Below, in pieces: positions 1 to 10,868 of a DNA stretch of 64,000 bases; position 1 is the first letter of the stretch, and every line of letters begins with the position of its first letter. The translations under genes were made by a program, and so were the position numbers. Origin of the DNA: Hyposmocoma kahamanoa. Lineage: Eukaryota > Arthropoda > Insecta > Lepidoptera > Cosmopterigidae. The stretch lies in NCBI RefSeq assembly GCF_003589595.1, contig NW_020654289.1, positions 8,781,859 through 8,845,858 on the forward strand, written 5' to 3'. The notes beneath the pieces were generated by a model. The model searched no databases, was not told the origin of the DNA, and was given only the letters and a program-made list of their open reading frames with translations.

Positions 1-193
1 TGCATTTTGAAACCCACCATAATCAGCGTGAGCTTGGTTAGGTTTGTAACACTTAAAAGCTAATAAAATCATTTTATAAATAAATTTCAACACTTTATTC
101 AAACAACTATCAAAAATTCTTAATAATTGCCAGGAGTTTTAGATTACTTACATATCTTAAAATCACACATAGGTCTGACATATGTAGTACAGA
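1..193 (-). other. 3' UTR of the SLC25A46 gene
   Basis: Sequence downstream of the SLC25A46 stop codon. On the minus strand an AATAAA signal reads at 94-99, about 95 nt past the stop, a plausible polyadenylation site. The exact cleavage point cannot be seen. Confidence 0.6.
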
Positions 194-3100
194 TTAGTTG
201 AATAGGTATTTTGGTTGTGAATGTGCCGACTCATCAGAATTTGTGGGAGATTTGGCTGGTTTGAGTAGATTGGACACTTCAGTCACTACAAATGTAGTCA
301 GTTTGATAATGGCTAAATGAGCTGCAAGCTGCAGCACCAGTGCTCCAAAGCCTTTGTAGAGACCTGCTACACCTTCCTTTGCTATTGTGGTGTTGTAACA
401 ATCAAGGAAACCCTCATACCCAGTCAGGATTGGTGTTACTGAAGAACCAGTATCTAAATTATCTATGATTGTCCTTGTGCCCTGAAAATACAAAATTAAT
501 TTTAGTACCCACTCATCAGGGTCAGTTTCATAATATCAAAAGTTGATATGGCTGATTTCTGTAAGTAATTACATTATCTTAGGTGGTACGTATGTCACAA
601 TGCTATGTGTAACCAGTTCTATTTTTCGGCACAGGATTAACGTGCACAGCACTGTCAACATTAGATGATGGCTAGTTTATTTTATTTTATATTTTTGCTT
701 TTTTTTTGATCCAATGGCATAATTTTGTAAAAGTTTTATCTGTTAAGTATGTATCGTAATTTATTATTTATACATATTTAATGATTTTGTTGCATGTGGG
801 TTTTTTATGCCTGAAATAAATGTCTATTATTATTATAATATACAAAAGATTTTGTACAATGTATCCAAATATTAAATTCTACATAACTAACATGTTGCCC
901 TCAGTCATCGCCAGTATGGATTCCGACGAGGGCGATCTACCAGGGATCTTCTTGTGTATGCCTGTCACATATGGAGTGAGGCTATAGAAAAGCAAGGCGA
1001 AGCACTTGCTGTGTCTGGACATTTCTAAAGCATTCGACAGGGTCTGGCACGCAAGCCTTTTAAGCAAGCTTCAACCTTTGCAAATACCTTTGCAATTGGA
1101 TCTCAGATTTCTTGAGTGGCTACTCAACCGAACATATGGCGATAGATGCCGAGTTCCTCAGGGGTCCGTACTGTCTGCAACTCTCTTTCTGCTGCATATC
1201 AATGATATGTTAATTCCAGGTACCTTCGCGTATGCTGATGACAGCACAGTTGTAGATAGGTACTTGACCAATGCAAGGATCAGTGGAGAGGAAATCCAGT
1301 CTTGTCGAGAGTCCATGGTTAGCTGTTTAGGTTTGACGCTCAAGGCAGTCTCCGTTTGGGGCGATGCCAATCTCGTAAAATTTAACGCTACCAAAACGCG
1401 TGTCTATTCTCCACTAAACGTAGTCCCTTTGAGCTGACTCAGACTTTTCGTGATATACCCATACCCATAGCCGACCATCTCTAGCTACTTAAACCTGTCG
1501 CCCAATCTGAACTTCGGCAGATACATTGAATCCATGGCCACAAATGCAGCCAGGTAGCTTGGCATCCGTTCCAGGGTGAGGCGTTACTTCACATCGGCAC
1601 AGTTGCTTCAGCTGTATTAAGCACAAGTCCGAACGTGTATGTTGTCGGAGTACTGTTGCCACCTTTGGGATGGCTCTGCTACATACCAACTGGCCACGTT
1701 GGATTCAATTGACAAGCGTGTCAAGAGGCTTATAGGTGACTCGGAATTAGTAGAGGCGAAGCCGCAGAGCCATGAACACCGCCGTAAAGTTGCCTGCTTA
1801 GCGGTATTTTACAGGATATATCACGGAGAGTGCGCGATGGAATTACACGATTCAGTTCCGCCTTCCCCTTTCCATCATCCCACATACCGCATACGCGTCT
1901 AGGCGTAGGCTTGGCTTCCATCTCTATGTTGTGGATATTCCAAAGATTCGCACGAAGCGTTACGCTTCCACATTTATACAGCGAACGGCTATGGAGTGGA
2001 ATTCCCTGCCTGCAGACTTGTTCCCTGAACGTTATAACTTGGACCTTCTCAAGGCGAGAGTGAATAGGCATTATTTAGGTGTGCATGCTTTATGGTCGAC
2101 CTCATCGTCACTTTCCATCAGGTGAGACGGAGGTCAACTGCACACTTACATTAGAATAAAAAAAAGATCAGTTCTGATGTTTCATTTGCGCAAAACAAAT
2201 AAATTTGAATTTATAACATTATCTTTAGTTAATTATTAAGTTTAGAGTCCAAAATCTATTAGACTAAAAATTATTTATTGCAGATTTAAACTGTAATATC
2301 GCCGGAGATCCGCGTCTTTTACCAATACTACATGTATTGGTATGTATTGTATTGGTATGTGGAGGCGCCGCTCTGCTGTTAACCAAAAATTTTTTTGCCA
2401 AAGACTTTCATTTTTGCACAGTAACCATTAATTTATATTGTCTATGGACTGAAAACAACAGATTCCCGTTAATACCGTTATTGTGGTTGCCACGACATTT
2501 ACGCGGTGATTTGGCCACTTCCCGACATTTACGCGGTGATTTGGCCACTTCCCGACATTNNNNNNNNNNGGCCACTTCCCGACATTTACGCGGTGATTTG
2601 GCCACTTCCCGACATTACCGAAATGGAAACTTATCCATCATCCAATACTCTAACGCGTAATTTGCACTATTTCCGACGATATATTTTAACCGAGTTGAAA
2701 AAAAGGAGGAGTTTCTCAATTCGACTATGTTTTTTTTGTATGTATGTTACGCGATAAGTCCGCGATTTGTGAACCGATTTTGGTTATTCCTCACCTCAAA
2801 AGTGGTCCCATTTAAATTTGAAGAAAATATTCAACCTCTAAGGGTTGGTAAACCAGGGGATGAATGACTTTTGAGGTCGGTTTTTTAGTACTCTGCACTG
2901 AGGTTAGGTTATTATATTTGTGCAATGAAATATTATTATGAAAATAGGGCCATGGCATACCGCCTTATACTGCCATGTCTTTGAAGCCTCGCATTTTTGT
3001 TGACTTTTAAAGAACTTATTGACAGCATAAACTGATACTAGTGTATAATACTAAATCAAGATCAAAATGCCACTTGTCTGAATGTATAATTTTATGAAGA

Positions 3101-6100
3101 TGAACAAGTTGATGGGAATTTCGCAAAGACGCACATGGTGTCCCTGCCAATAATAATGACAATAGTATTAATTTCTGGCACTGGCCAAGTGCCATAGTAG
3201 TTTAAAAATTTAAAATTTATCTTTTACGCCATGAAGGAGTCTGAATCAGATACTCAAAATAACAATAGGGTCATAATGGGCTTATAGTGATAATTTTAAT
3301 ACAATTCATACCTGTATATGAAGTCTATGAATAATAGTCTCGACAGGATAAAATAGGATTTCCATAGTAATAAAGGAGAAAATTCCTGATTTCAAATTGA
3401 TGTCCTCAATCAAAGGATTGGATGCAGATTTAGCATAATTTGTGTTGTATGAATCACTCAGTTCATGCCTGTGCCTTTGTTGGAATCTTAGAACCCTTAC
3501 TGTTATACTTCTTAAAGTTATGCTGCAAAGGAAAAAAGTAAGTGAATTAGGTCAATCAAACTACTGCTCAAATTTGGCCTACAATGAATTGTTTTTTGTA
3601 TTGTTAAGTTTATTTCACTATCTATAGGGTATATAAAATGTCAAAGCAGGAGTACTTTAAATGGTTTTTAAGTATCCTGTATTATATATTCTATACAGGG
3701 TGTTCCAAAAATAACACGCCAGAGCGATACTGTGGGTAGGTGAGCTATATACCTACCAGAAAAAAATATTTTGACCCTAGTAAAAGTCTTTTAGTTTTCG
3801 AGATATAGGCCCTTTTTTATTTTTTTGCAAAAACTCTACTCTTTGTTGGGTTTTATGCTATTATTGCCATGGTTAGCTCCAGATGGTTGTTATTTTGACT
3901 GCCTCCGTGGCCGAACGGTTACCATGCCGGACTGCCACGCAGAGGTCCCAGGTTCGATTCCCGGGTCGGGAGAAATATTGTTATGGCCTACATTTATTTC
4001 TCTCGTGAGTTTGGGTGTAATTTGTGGTTGTCTATGTGTGTGTCCATGGCACCCGCAACACAGGGTTTCCCTAGTGCGGGGCTATGTTGAGTGTGAGCGT
4101 TATTATTATTATTATTATTATTTTTATTTTTCGAGTATTCTGAATAGTTTTTCCAGGTACAGCAACTAATATTTTACTGAGAAATATCATAAACTATGAA
4201 AAAAGTGATTAATTTGGTATACCTCGTACCTTGTAAAAAGTTAAACATTAACTTTGAATAGCTTGTGTGAAAAAAAATTGTATGAAACTGAATTTATAAA
4301 CGATCTTAAAAGCTACTCCACTTAATGCAGAATCAGGAATTGTACAATACTGTTGAAATTTTTGAAAAGAACTTAGTCATTTAATTTTTTTTCGACATCA
4401 ACACCCTACTAGCCGAATTGGTTTCTAAACAAAAATTGTGTTAAATTATTGAGCTTTATGACTAACTACTCTGTCGCTAGGCCCCAGGTAGTAAAAAATG
4501 AGCGAGAGGTATGACCCTTATTTGTTATCTCTCTCTTACGTCGGTATCGGTCGCCAGGTGGGATCGGGTCGGGTTGGGCCCGTAGTACCCGTTAGTACAT
4601 GTACATACCTTTGTGTTGTGCTACGTACGCGATTTTCGTTTTATCACTGTTTCCGTTTCTACACTTTCGACGACTTGGCATCACTTTGGACTTTGATTTG
4701 ATAACGATCGGAAAAGTTTTTTTAGTAATCATATCAACAACTTGGCATTACTTTGGACCCTGATTTGCTTACTATTTGGACGTTTTGTTTGTGTGTGATC
4801 GACGGTTGCGCCTTCAGATACTGCCTTTATACAGTTAAAATGGCAGATCAACAGAATATCGTTGGAGCAAACCCCGAATTCACTCATAGTGATTACGCTG
4901 ACATATACCTAATTTACGGCGAAACTAGACGTGTTTCTGCTCGCGGCATCGTATCGTTAAATGCAAGATTAGCAGCAAGATTGTATGCGGTAAGATTTCT
5001 AACCATAGGCCACCGACTCATGAGACCATAATAAGAGTTGATGCTGCATACAGAGAGGGTAGGAACCCTGGCCATCGTGGTGGAGGCAGACCTCGTACCG
5101 TCGCAGACGAAATAGTTTTGCAGGAAGTGTCAAGAGATCCGTCCACTTCAGTCCGCCTGATAGACGGACTGGCATTTCAAAGTCTACGGCACGGCGAATT
5201 TTAAAAAGGCACCGATACCACCCATACCATATTCAGAGAGTTCAAATTTTACTGCCGAGCGATTACGCTAAACGCGTAGTTTTGTCAACAAATGCTTCAA
5301 AAGCACAGTGAAGACCCCAACTTTTTTAATACGATTTTGTGGAGTGATGAATCAGCATGTCGCAGAGATGGCTATGTAAACCTCCACAATATCCATAGCT
5401 GGCAGTTAGAGAACCCGCACGAGAGAAGAAAAGATCGGTCCCAACACCAGTTTAAAATTAATTTATGGACCAGAATTTTCAATGCGGAAATATTTGGTCC
5501 AGTTGAACTGCCTCCGACTCTAAATGGCGAAAATTATTTAGAGTTTTTACAAAACCATTTGCCAAACCTTCTCGAAGATGTGCCAATAGCATTACTAAGA
5601 AGAATGTGGTTTCAAAATGATGGGTGTCTACTACGCTCGCGACGTCCGAACGCACCCCGACCAGACGTTCCCACGAAGATGGATTGGCCGATTGGGACCA
5701 ATTTTGTGGCCACCGAGATCACCTGATCTGAACCCCCTCGACTTCTTCTATTGGGGGTGCTTAAAAGATAAAGTTTATTCCAAAGCTATCACTACAGAAA
5801 CCGAACTACGACGACGAGTCTATGAAACAGCTCGAGAAATTTCTGAGAAGCTCATTCGTCAAAAGATGTCGCATGTGCATTAGAGTCAGAGGGAGGCAGT
5901 TTGAACACTTGCTATAATATCTAATAAAAATTAAATTATTTAAATTTTATTGTTTTATTTTCCATTAAGTAAAAACGGCGACAAATCAAGCGACACACAA
6001 AGGCACTCTTTTTTTTTTTTTTTTTTTGATCAAATAAATAATAAATAAATAACGCACACACTCAACATAGCCCCGCACTAGGGAAACCCTGTGTCGCGGG

Positions 6101-9100
6101 TGCCATGGACACACACGTAGACAACCACAAATTACACCCAAACTCACGAGAGAAATAATTGTAGGCCATACAAATATTTCTCCCGGCCCGGGAATCGAAC
6201 CTGAGACCTCTGCGTGGCAGTCCGGCCTGGTAACCGTTCGGCCACAGAGGCAGTTATTCTCTCTACCACGATATTAGTAGTTAAATCCGCATGCTTTTGG
6301 GAAGTTTGATTTGTCACAGTTTGTTTGTACCAGTTCAGAGAGAGAAAGAAAAGCCTAGTAACTATCTCACTCCTTTATTACGAATACAACGTGGGAAAAA
6401 GATTGATGCGCCGTTACCTAGCGCTTAGCAATTAATTTATTTAAAAGTTTAAATTTAATTTTGTTTAGAAACTGATTAGGCTGGTAGGGTGTTATGACGA
6501 AAAATAAATTAAATGACTATGTTCTTGTGAAAAATCTCAATAATATTGTACCATTCCTAATTCTGCATTAAGTGGAGCAATTTTTAAGATCATTTGCAAA
6601 TTCAGTTTCATACATTTTTTTTCACACTAGCTATTCAAAGTCAACGTTTAACTTTTTACAAGGGTATGAGGTATACCAAATTAATAACTTTTTTCACATT
6701 TTATGACATTTATCAGATAAAATATTAGTTGCAGTACCTGGAAAAACTATTCAGGTTACCTGAAAAATAAAAACAACTACCATCTGGAGCTAACCCTGGC
6801 AATAGTAGCAAAAAACTCAACAAAAAGTAGAGTTATTCCAAAAAAATAAAAAAGTGCAAATATCTCGAAAACTAAAAGACTTTTACTAAGGTCAAATTAT
6901 TTATTTCTGGTAGGTATATAGCTCACCTACCCACAGTGTCGCTCTGGCGTGTTATTTTTGGGACACCCTGTATATTATAAATGAAATCAAAGACGTGATA
7001 AAAACTTACTGTGCAAGATATTTAGAGATCCCAAGAGCAGTAGTGGGTAACACAATAGCCCAAATAGGCAGCATTCTTCCGCGACTTGGTGTGCCCCACT
7101 CCAAAATACGTACAAAGCCTTCGCGGAATACATCTAATAGAGCTGGCTTGTCGCTTGCTATGTCGCTCTGTACAGTTTCTACTAAACTCGCCGAATAAAA
7201 TGGTGTTATGATTGCTATGCTTATGCTGAAATATAGTTTGATATTTGGTAAGTAAATATATGTACTGATCTAAGGGTCAGGTGTTTGTCTTTACATACTA
7301 TTTCATTTAGGTTAGGGACAAATCTATATAAAAGTGTAAACAAATGAAAACACTCATCCAGCCTTGCCAGCATGTCTTGCTGAATTTGCATTCCCAGCTG
7401 TGTGTCACAAAACTGTTAAATTGTGAGCAACACTCTTTAAATCCACACGCTTAGATTTGCCCATGTTGGGCTAAAGATAACTTACAGAGTACTCAGTGTA
7501 CGTGTATTATAGGTGACTTACCTTTTCAAAGTGATATGCTGCAGAAATTGTAGCACTGAATTGCATTTTCCAATCTCTCTGATAAACAAGAAACAAGAAT
7601 GTTAGTTATTTAATAAAGTGTGTCCTTTTACATACCGATGAGAAATATATGCAATACAATAATGAGTTCTAATTTGTGAAACAAATTTGCAGCATGTTGT
7701 TGTTGTTGTGGTGATTTGCTTACTTATAAAATGAATAGACTCTATGCTGAATTTGAAGACCTATACAGAGTGAAATCGAAATCATTAGCATCCTTTTAAA
7801 GTAAGACCCTACTCATGATACCAATTGCATTAACACAAAAATTTTGCAAGTCAAAGCTGTTACAATATTTATAACTCTTGATGAAAACCAGAAAATCTTT
7901 ACACACGTAATTATGATGCGATAGACTATTACAAATAACCATGAAATAATATATAAACTCCAATAAATTTGTCAAGTATCAAACGCTCACGGCGTCAAAA
8001 TAAATACGAGTCTACGATCTTGAACGTTGCATTGAAATATGCATTTGTTTGTAAACAAATATCCACCTGAGCCTGGCCTTTCAGTTGAAGGTCACCCGTG
8101 AGTCGTTCAAATTTTCAAAAATTCAAATCAGTGCAAATCGGGCTGCCCGCGTTGATGCACGTCACACGGGTTCCTGCGTTGAAGCACGTCACGCGGCTTC
8201 CCGCGTATTGTGAATTTCGATTGTAGTGAGAGTACAATAAATTTAAATTGTGAACGCAATGCCTAGGCAAACGTAATTTTCAAACAAATACGACACAAAG
8301 ATTACCGTACGCTCTCACTAAAAATTTAATGCTGAGAAATGAAATGCAACGTGCATTTCGTGCTCGCTACCAGAACGCGCTAGCTAGAAAAAGTCACCTA
8401 TGGGAACAGAACATTTGATCTCCAGAATGGAGCTAAACATTCTAACCACTGTGGCAGGCTTTAAAGGACTATCCACAGATATCCGGGCCGTGGACGGGGT
8501 GTGCTAGTTTGTATGAACTGCGGGCCCGTCCCGGCCCCGACCCGGACACGGACATGTGAGTTCATACAAAATATACACAACGATATTTTTTTGAGCCCCT
8601 GACGGAGCACGGCCCGTCCACGTCCTAGATATGTGTGGATAGACCTTAAATTGTGAAAATTAAACTGACTACCACCAAAACGTAAGTCTAACACTCTAAA
8701 CACTACCACTATGTGAATTGAACTAGAACCAAATGCTGTAACCACTATTTGGAGAACTATGTTATTAAATTGTTATTGCATGTGCCATTTTGATACTTTG
8801 TTTATTTAGGTAAGACTTTTTAAATTTTTTTTAATCACTGATTTTACATTGCTGCTAATTTAAAATTACACTAAAATATTTATTTAGGCGAGTAGATTAA
8901 TAGCTTCAATAGATGCTATGATTTCAAAATCACCCTGTATAAATAAAGCAGAACTATCACCTGTTAACACAATAAAAAAGTGCATACAGGTATCCAATCT
9001 AGTGCCAATATATAAAAAAAATACAATTTTATGACATTATGAGTAAAAGTACTAACTTTGGCCACCCAGTAGCTTCAGCAACAATATTTTCAACAGCCAT

Positions 9101-10868
9101 GTTGAGCCCCTTGACTATGCAGGTGGACCCAATACCTTTCCAGAGAGTGGTGACATCCTGCCTTCGATGCAATCTCACCACTACTGGCAGCAGGGAGTAT
9201 GGTACTATGTGATAACTCCTTAAGCTGTTGTGCACCTGCAGAATAGCAGTATTAGTGGGTTTGGAGCATACTACTTTTGATAAATAGATATTTTTTTTAT
9301 GTTTAATTCTTTGAGATTTAATTTAAAGTGCACCAATTTAATTTCCAATATAGAAGTTTTTAATTATTAACAGTTTAGTTTTAGTAGCCGTAGAGCTCCT
9401 TGTGAAAGAGTTTGTCCAGGGTAGTACTGCCACCTTACCTATTTCTGCCGCCAAACAGTTAATATCAGCATTACTGTGTTATGGTTTTGAAGGGATAGGG
9501 TGCTGGTGAAATTACATGCACATGGGACTTATTCATTTCATTATTTATTGTACAGGAAAACACAAATCACATTTCGTAAAACAGAAAACACAAACAAAAT
9601 GATTCATCTGAAGAACAAAGATCTATGTGCAAGACTACTTGTTCTCAGGACATAGTACATTTCATTCATTCTTCTTCGCTGTGGATGTCATGGCGACTGT
9701 ATTTTACATTTCCGAAATGAAATAAGGTATATAAATTCTCAAAACACTGTTACATGAGCCTTAGTTTCAATAACGAAATAATTCTCGTAATGTACCTATT
9801 CTCTTTTCAGTATATAATCACAACGGACTCTGTTCTTCAGATGACTCAAAAAGGTACTGCTTATTTCTATAAGAAATTTCTTCCTGCGGGTCAAAATACA
9901 AGACACAACAATTACAATAACGGGTTTACATGTACAACAAAACGAAATAAAATTATGTAATAAAAAAAACAGCAAATTTATTAAATTACTACAAAGACTT
10001 AGATAAATACATATTTCATGTTATAATATATATAAAATGGATGGAAGAGAGGTTAAATAGTGCTCCTTGATTCTCATTTTAAAGATAGCTAAGGATAATG
10101 AGAGAGCGACAAAGCTTATCCTGGGATCTGAGAAAGCTGAAACGCTCTGTCAGATACCTGGGAGACAAAGGAGTATGTAGAATGTTGTAAAGAAGAGAGA
10201 TGATATGCAAATTCCTGTGGACTTGTCAACTTATTGTCTCAGGGTGACGGGTGCAGTGGCAGTGCCCCTTAGATCTTTGCAACTTAAAGCACTGAGTGGC
10301 ACCGTAACTGTTAGGGACAGGCGTGTAGCTTACCATCAGGCGCGCGACTTGTTCGTCCCGTCACTTGATGTTATAAAAAAAAAATTAAAAAAAAACAGTT
10401 TATAACTTTTAGTTCCGATAGCAATATGTATGATGTTATATTTTACGTACATCCCACAAAATGAATGGTACAAACCTGGCATTGTCTTCTGAGAACAATA
10501 AATGGGTGACTGAGCAAATTCTCTGTAATAAGACTCGCTACACTTATTGCTGTGGTCACGTAAGTGTTATTGTCTGAAACAATTCAAGAATACAATGATA
10601 CAACATCTATTACCTTTTTTTTTTATAGTTGAAGCGGAATCCAATGAGTTGTAAGTGACACATTTTCCATTTCAAATTTGGTTTTAATATAATTACCTTC
10701 TTCTGGAACATCGTCCATAACTAACGGGGGACCCTGATACTCCTCGGTTGCAGGGGTGTGATATCCGTAAATTTGCTGATAGCGAGTATCATACAAATCA
10801 CTTGGTTCTCTATTTGGATCCAACCTGAATGGTCTGTTGTATCCCGTGTATTCTCCGAACCCCGCCAT
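194..10868 (-). CDS. SLC25A46: SLC25A46, mitochondrial outer-membrane solute-carrier-like protein (7 exons)
   Basis: Coding exons in gene order: 10697-10868, 10476-10573, 9057-9235, 7522-7578, 7010-7225, 3312-3522, 194-481. Every junction has GT-AG borders and compatible phase; the sum is 1221 bp, giving 406 aa against about 418 in human. Recognisable family blocks, in order: SLITENLLSHPFIVLRRQCQ across exons 2-3, TLWKGIGSTCIVKG (exon 3), PFYSASLVETVQSDIA (exon 5), FYPVETIIHRLHIQ ending exon 6, then GTRTIIDN and GLYKGFGALV in exon 7. The family is a degenerate mitochondrial carrier of the outer membrane, acting in mitochondrial fission, cristae shape and lipid handling rather than known solute transport (family knowledge). 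The start ATG (10866-10868) has good context; a 5'-UTR intron acceptor is likely near 10911. The 2.8-kb and 3.5-kb introns flanking exon 6 are filled with mobile elements. Joining is by eye and unconfirmed by RNA. Confidence 0.93.
905..2150 (+). mobile_element. Degenerate non-LTR retrotransposon (reverse transcriptase fragment)
   Basis: A 5'-truncated LINE in the last SLC25A46 intron. Around 905-1000 it reads QYGFRRGRSTRDLLVYA, then shifts frame near 1010 to LDISKAFDRVWHASLLSKL, followed by VPQGSVLSATLFLLHINDM and the catalytic FAYADDST motif near 1230. A later frame near 1940-2120 gives the typical LINE C-terminus (EWNSLPADLFPERYNLDLLKA). Several frameshifts and stops make it non-functional. 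The RT type resembles the jockey/CR1 group; the clade is not settled. A short A-rich tail follows near 2155. Confidence 0.8.
2490..2618 (+). repeat. 30-bp minisatellite
   Basis: Tandem copies of a 30-bp unit beginning CGACATTTACGCGGTGATTT and ending GGCCACTTCC. Two complete units precede and one complete unit follows a ten-N gap, with partial units around. Copies are identical, so the true copy number was probably collapsed in the assembly. Confidence 0.9.
2560..2569. other. Assembly gap (10 N)
   Basis: Ten Ns inside the 30-bp minisatellite. One unit would need 13 bases here, so the gap is not true-sized. Confidence 0.95.
2684..2898 (+). repeat. ACCGACTTC-type dispersed repeat, short copy
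   Basis: Begins TTTTAACCGAGTTG, continues AAAGGAGGAG and TGTATGTATGTTACGCGATA, and ends GAGGTCGGTTTTTTAGTAC. Other copies lie at 21423-21672, 27315-27760 and 44976-45409. The two ends are imperfect inverted repeats (ACCGACTTCAAAA-like), suggesting a non-autonomous DNA element; class not settled. This copy lacks about half of the interior. Confidence 0.7.
3898..4135 (+). mobile_element. tRNA-derived SINE
   Basis: The head CTGCCTCCGTGGCCGAACGG plus A-box-like and B-box (GGTTCGATTCCC) promoter elements mark a tRNA-derived 5' part. A body follows (GGTTGTCTATGTGTGTG, CACAGGGTTTCCCTAGTGCG) and the copy ends in a (TTA)n tail. It interrupts the left arm of the long-TIR transposon; the matching point in the right arm (near 6765-6775) has no insertion, so the SINE came later. 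Confidence 0.9.
4840..5883 (+). pseudogene. Degraded DDE (Tc1/mariner-like) transposase
   Basis: Reads in several frames. The N-terminus starts MADQQNIVGANPEF with SDYADIYLIYGETR, followed by a helix-turn-helix region (GGGRPRTVADEIVLQE) in another frame. The catalytic part has ILWSDESA (first Asp), GPVELPPTLNGENYLEFLQ, WFQNDG (second Asp) and, after a shift near 5620, WPPRSPDLNPLDFFYWGCLK (third Asp). A stretch of about 37 bp at 4945-4980 and at least three other frame changes disrupt it. It is the same broad family as the transposase at 40300-41398 but a distant member. Confidence 0.85.
6009..6253 (-). mobile_element. tRNA-derived SINE
   Basis: Same family as 3898-4135, opposite orientation. 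The head is at 6253 and the T-run near 6009-6027 is the tail on this strand. It lies just inside the right inverted repeat of the long-TIR transposon. Confidence 0.88.
8143..8205. repeat. Short tandem repeat within the TIR element
   Basis: Two to three imperfect copies of a unit of about 29 bp built on CGTTGATGCACGTCACACGG. GC-rich against AT-rich surroundings. No function is visible. Confidence 0.55.
8394..8755 (-). repeat. Degenerate tRNA-like units
   Basis: 8394-8456 matches one unit of the 73-bp tandem array at 41813-42311 (AGTCACCTATGGGAACAGAA, CATTCTAACCACT). Two more partial units follow at about 8660-8755, after the MITE at 8459-8648. This shows that at least three units already existed in this transposon family before the MITE inserted. 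Confidence 0.6.
8459..8648. mobile_element. MITE with TTAA-type ends
   Basis: The left end TTTAAAGGACTATCCACAGA mirrors the right end TGTGGATAGACCTTAA. The inverted arms extend about 35 bp inward into GGCCGTGGACGGG / CCCGTCCACG. A TTAA flank on both sides suggests a piggyBac-like insertion (inference). It splits the tRNA-like units. Confidence 0.6.
9381..10395 (+). mobile_element. AGCTCCTTGTG-type SINE-like repeat, interrupted
   Basis: An abundant family in this window: about 300 bp starting near GTAGAGCTCCTTGTGAAAGA, with TATTTCTGCCGCCAA, TGGCAGTGCC and the 3' CATCAGGCGCACGACTTG, ending in an A-run. Here the 5' part is 9381-9525 and the 3' part 10226-10395, separated by about 700 bp of inserted DNA. 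No clear pol III boxes, so it may be a LINE-tail-derived SINE. Confidence 0.75.
9526..10225. mobile_element. Inserted sequence inside the SINE-like repeat
   Basis: Splits the repeat above. Its segment at about 9640-9850 (CTCAGGACATAGTACATTTC, TCCGAAATGAAATAAG, CGGACTCTGTTCTTCAGATG) is related to a separate 200-bp insertion at 30968-31167, also inside a SINE. No coding capacity or clear termini seen. Confidence 0.55.

Larger units (their letters stand above)
3693..6973 (+). mobile_element. Tc1/mariner-like DNA transposon with very long terminal inverted repeats
   Basis: The left end (TACAGGGTGTTCCAAAAATA) is repeated inverted at the right end. Inverted similarity runs inward for roughly 700-780 bp on each side (about 3693-4450 and 6440-6973, the left arm being lengthened by a SINE). 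Shared blocks include the ACTAAAAGACTTTTACTA and ACTTAATGCAGAATCAGGA regions. The ends are flanked by TA. Between the arms is a degraded DDE transposase (4840-5883). Two SINE copies have jumped in, one only in the left arm and one just inside the right arm. It lies in the SLC25A46 intron between exons 5 and 6 and also spans exon-free DNA up to 37 bp from exon 5. Confidence 0.85.
7774..8939. mobile_element. Non-autonomous TACAGGGTG element carrying tRNA-like units (copy 1)
   Basis: The termini are inverted: TACAGAGTGAAATCGAAATC at the left and its near complement at the right end (TTTCAAAATCACCCTGTA), flanked by TA. The interior shares long blocks with the element at 41589-42592 (CTTTTAAAGTAAGACCCTA, TTGATACTTTGTTTATTTAG), so the two are copies of one family. 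No coding region. It contains degenerate tRNA-like units and a nested MITE. It sits in the SLC25A46 intron between exons 3 and 4. Confidence 0.82.

Noticed and set aside
6995..7198. 67-residue plus-strand frame
   Set aside because: It is the antisense of SLC25A46 exon 5 (7010-7225), whose minus-strand translation matches the family.
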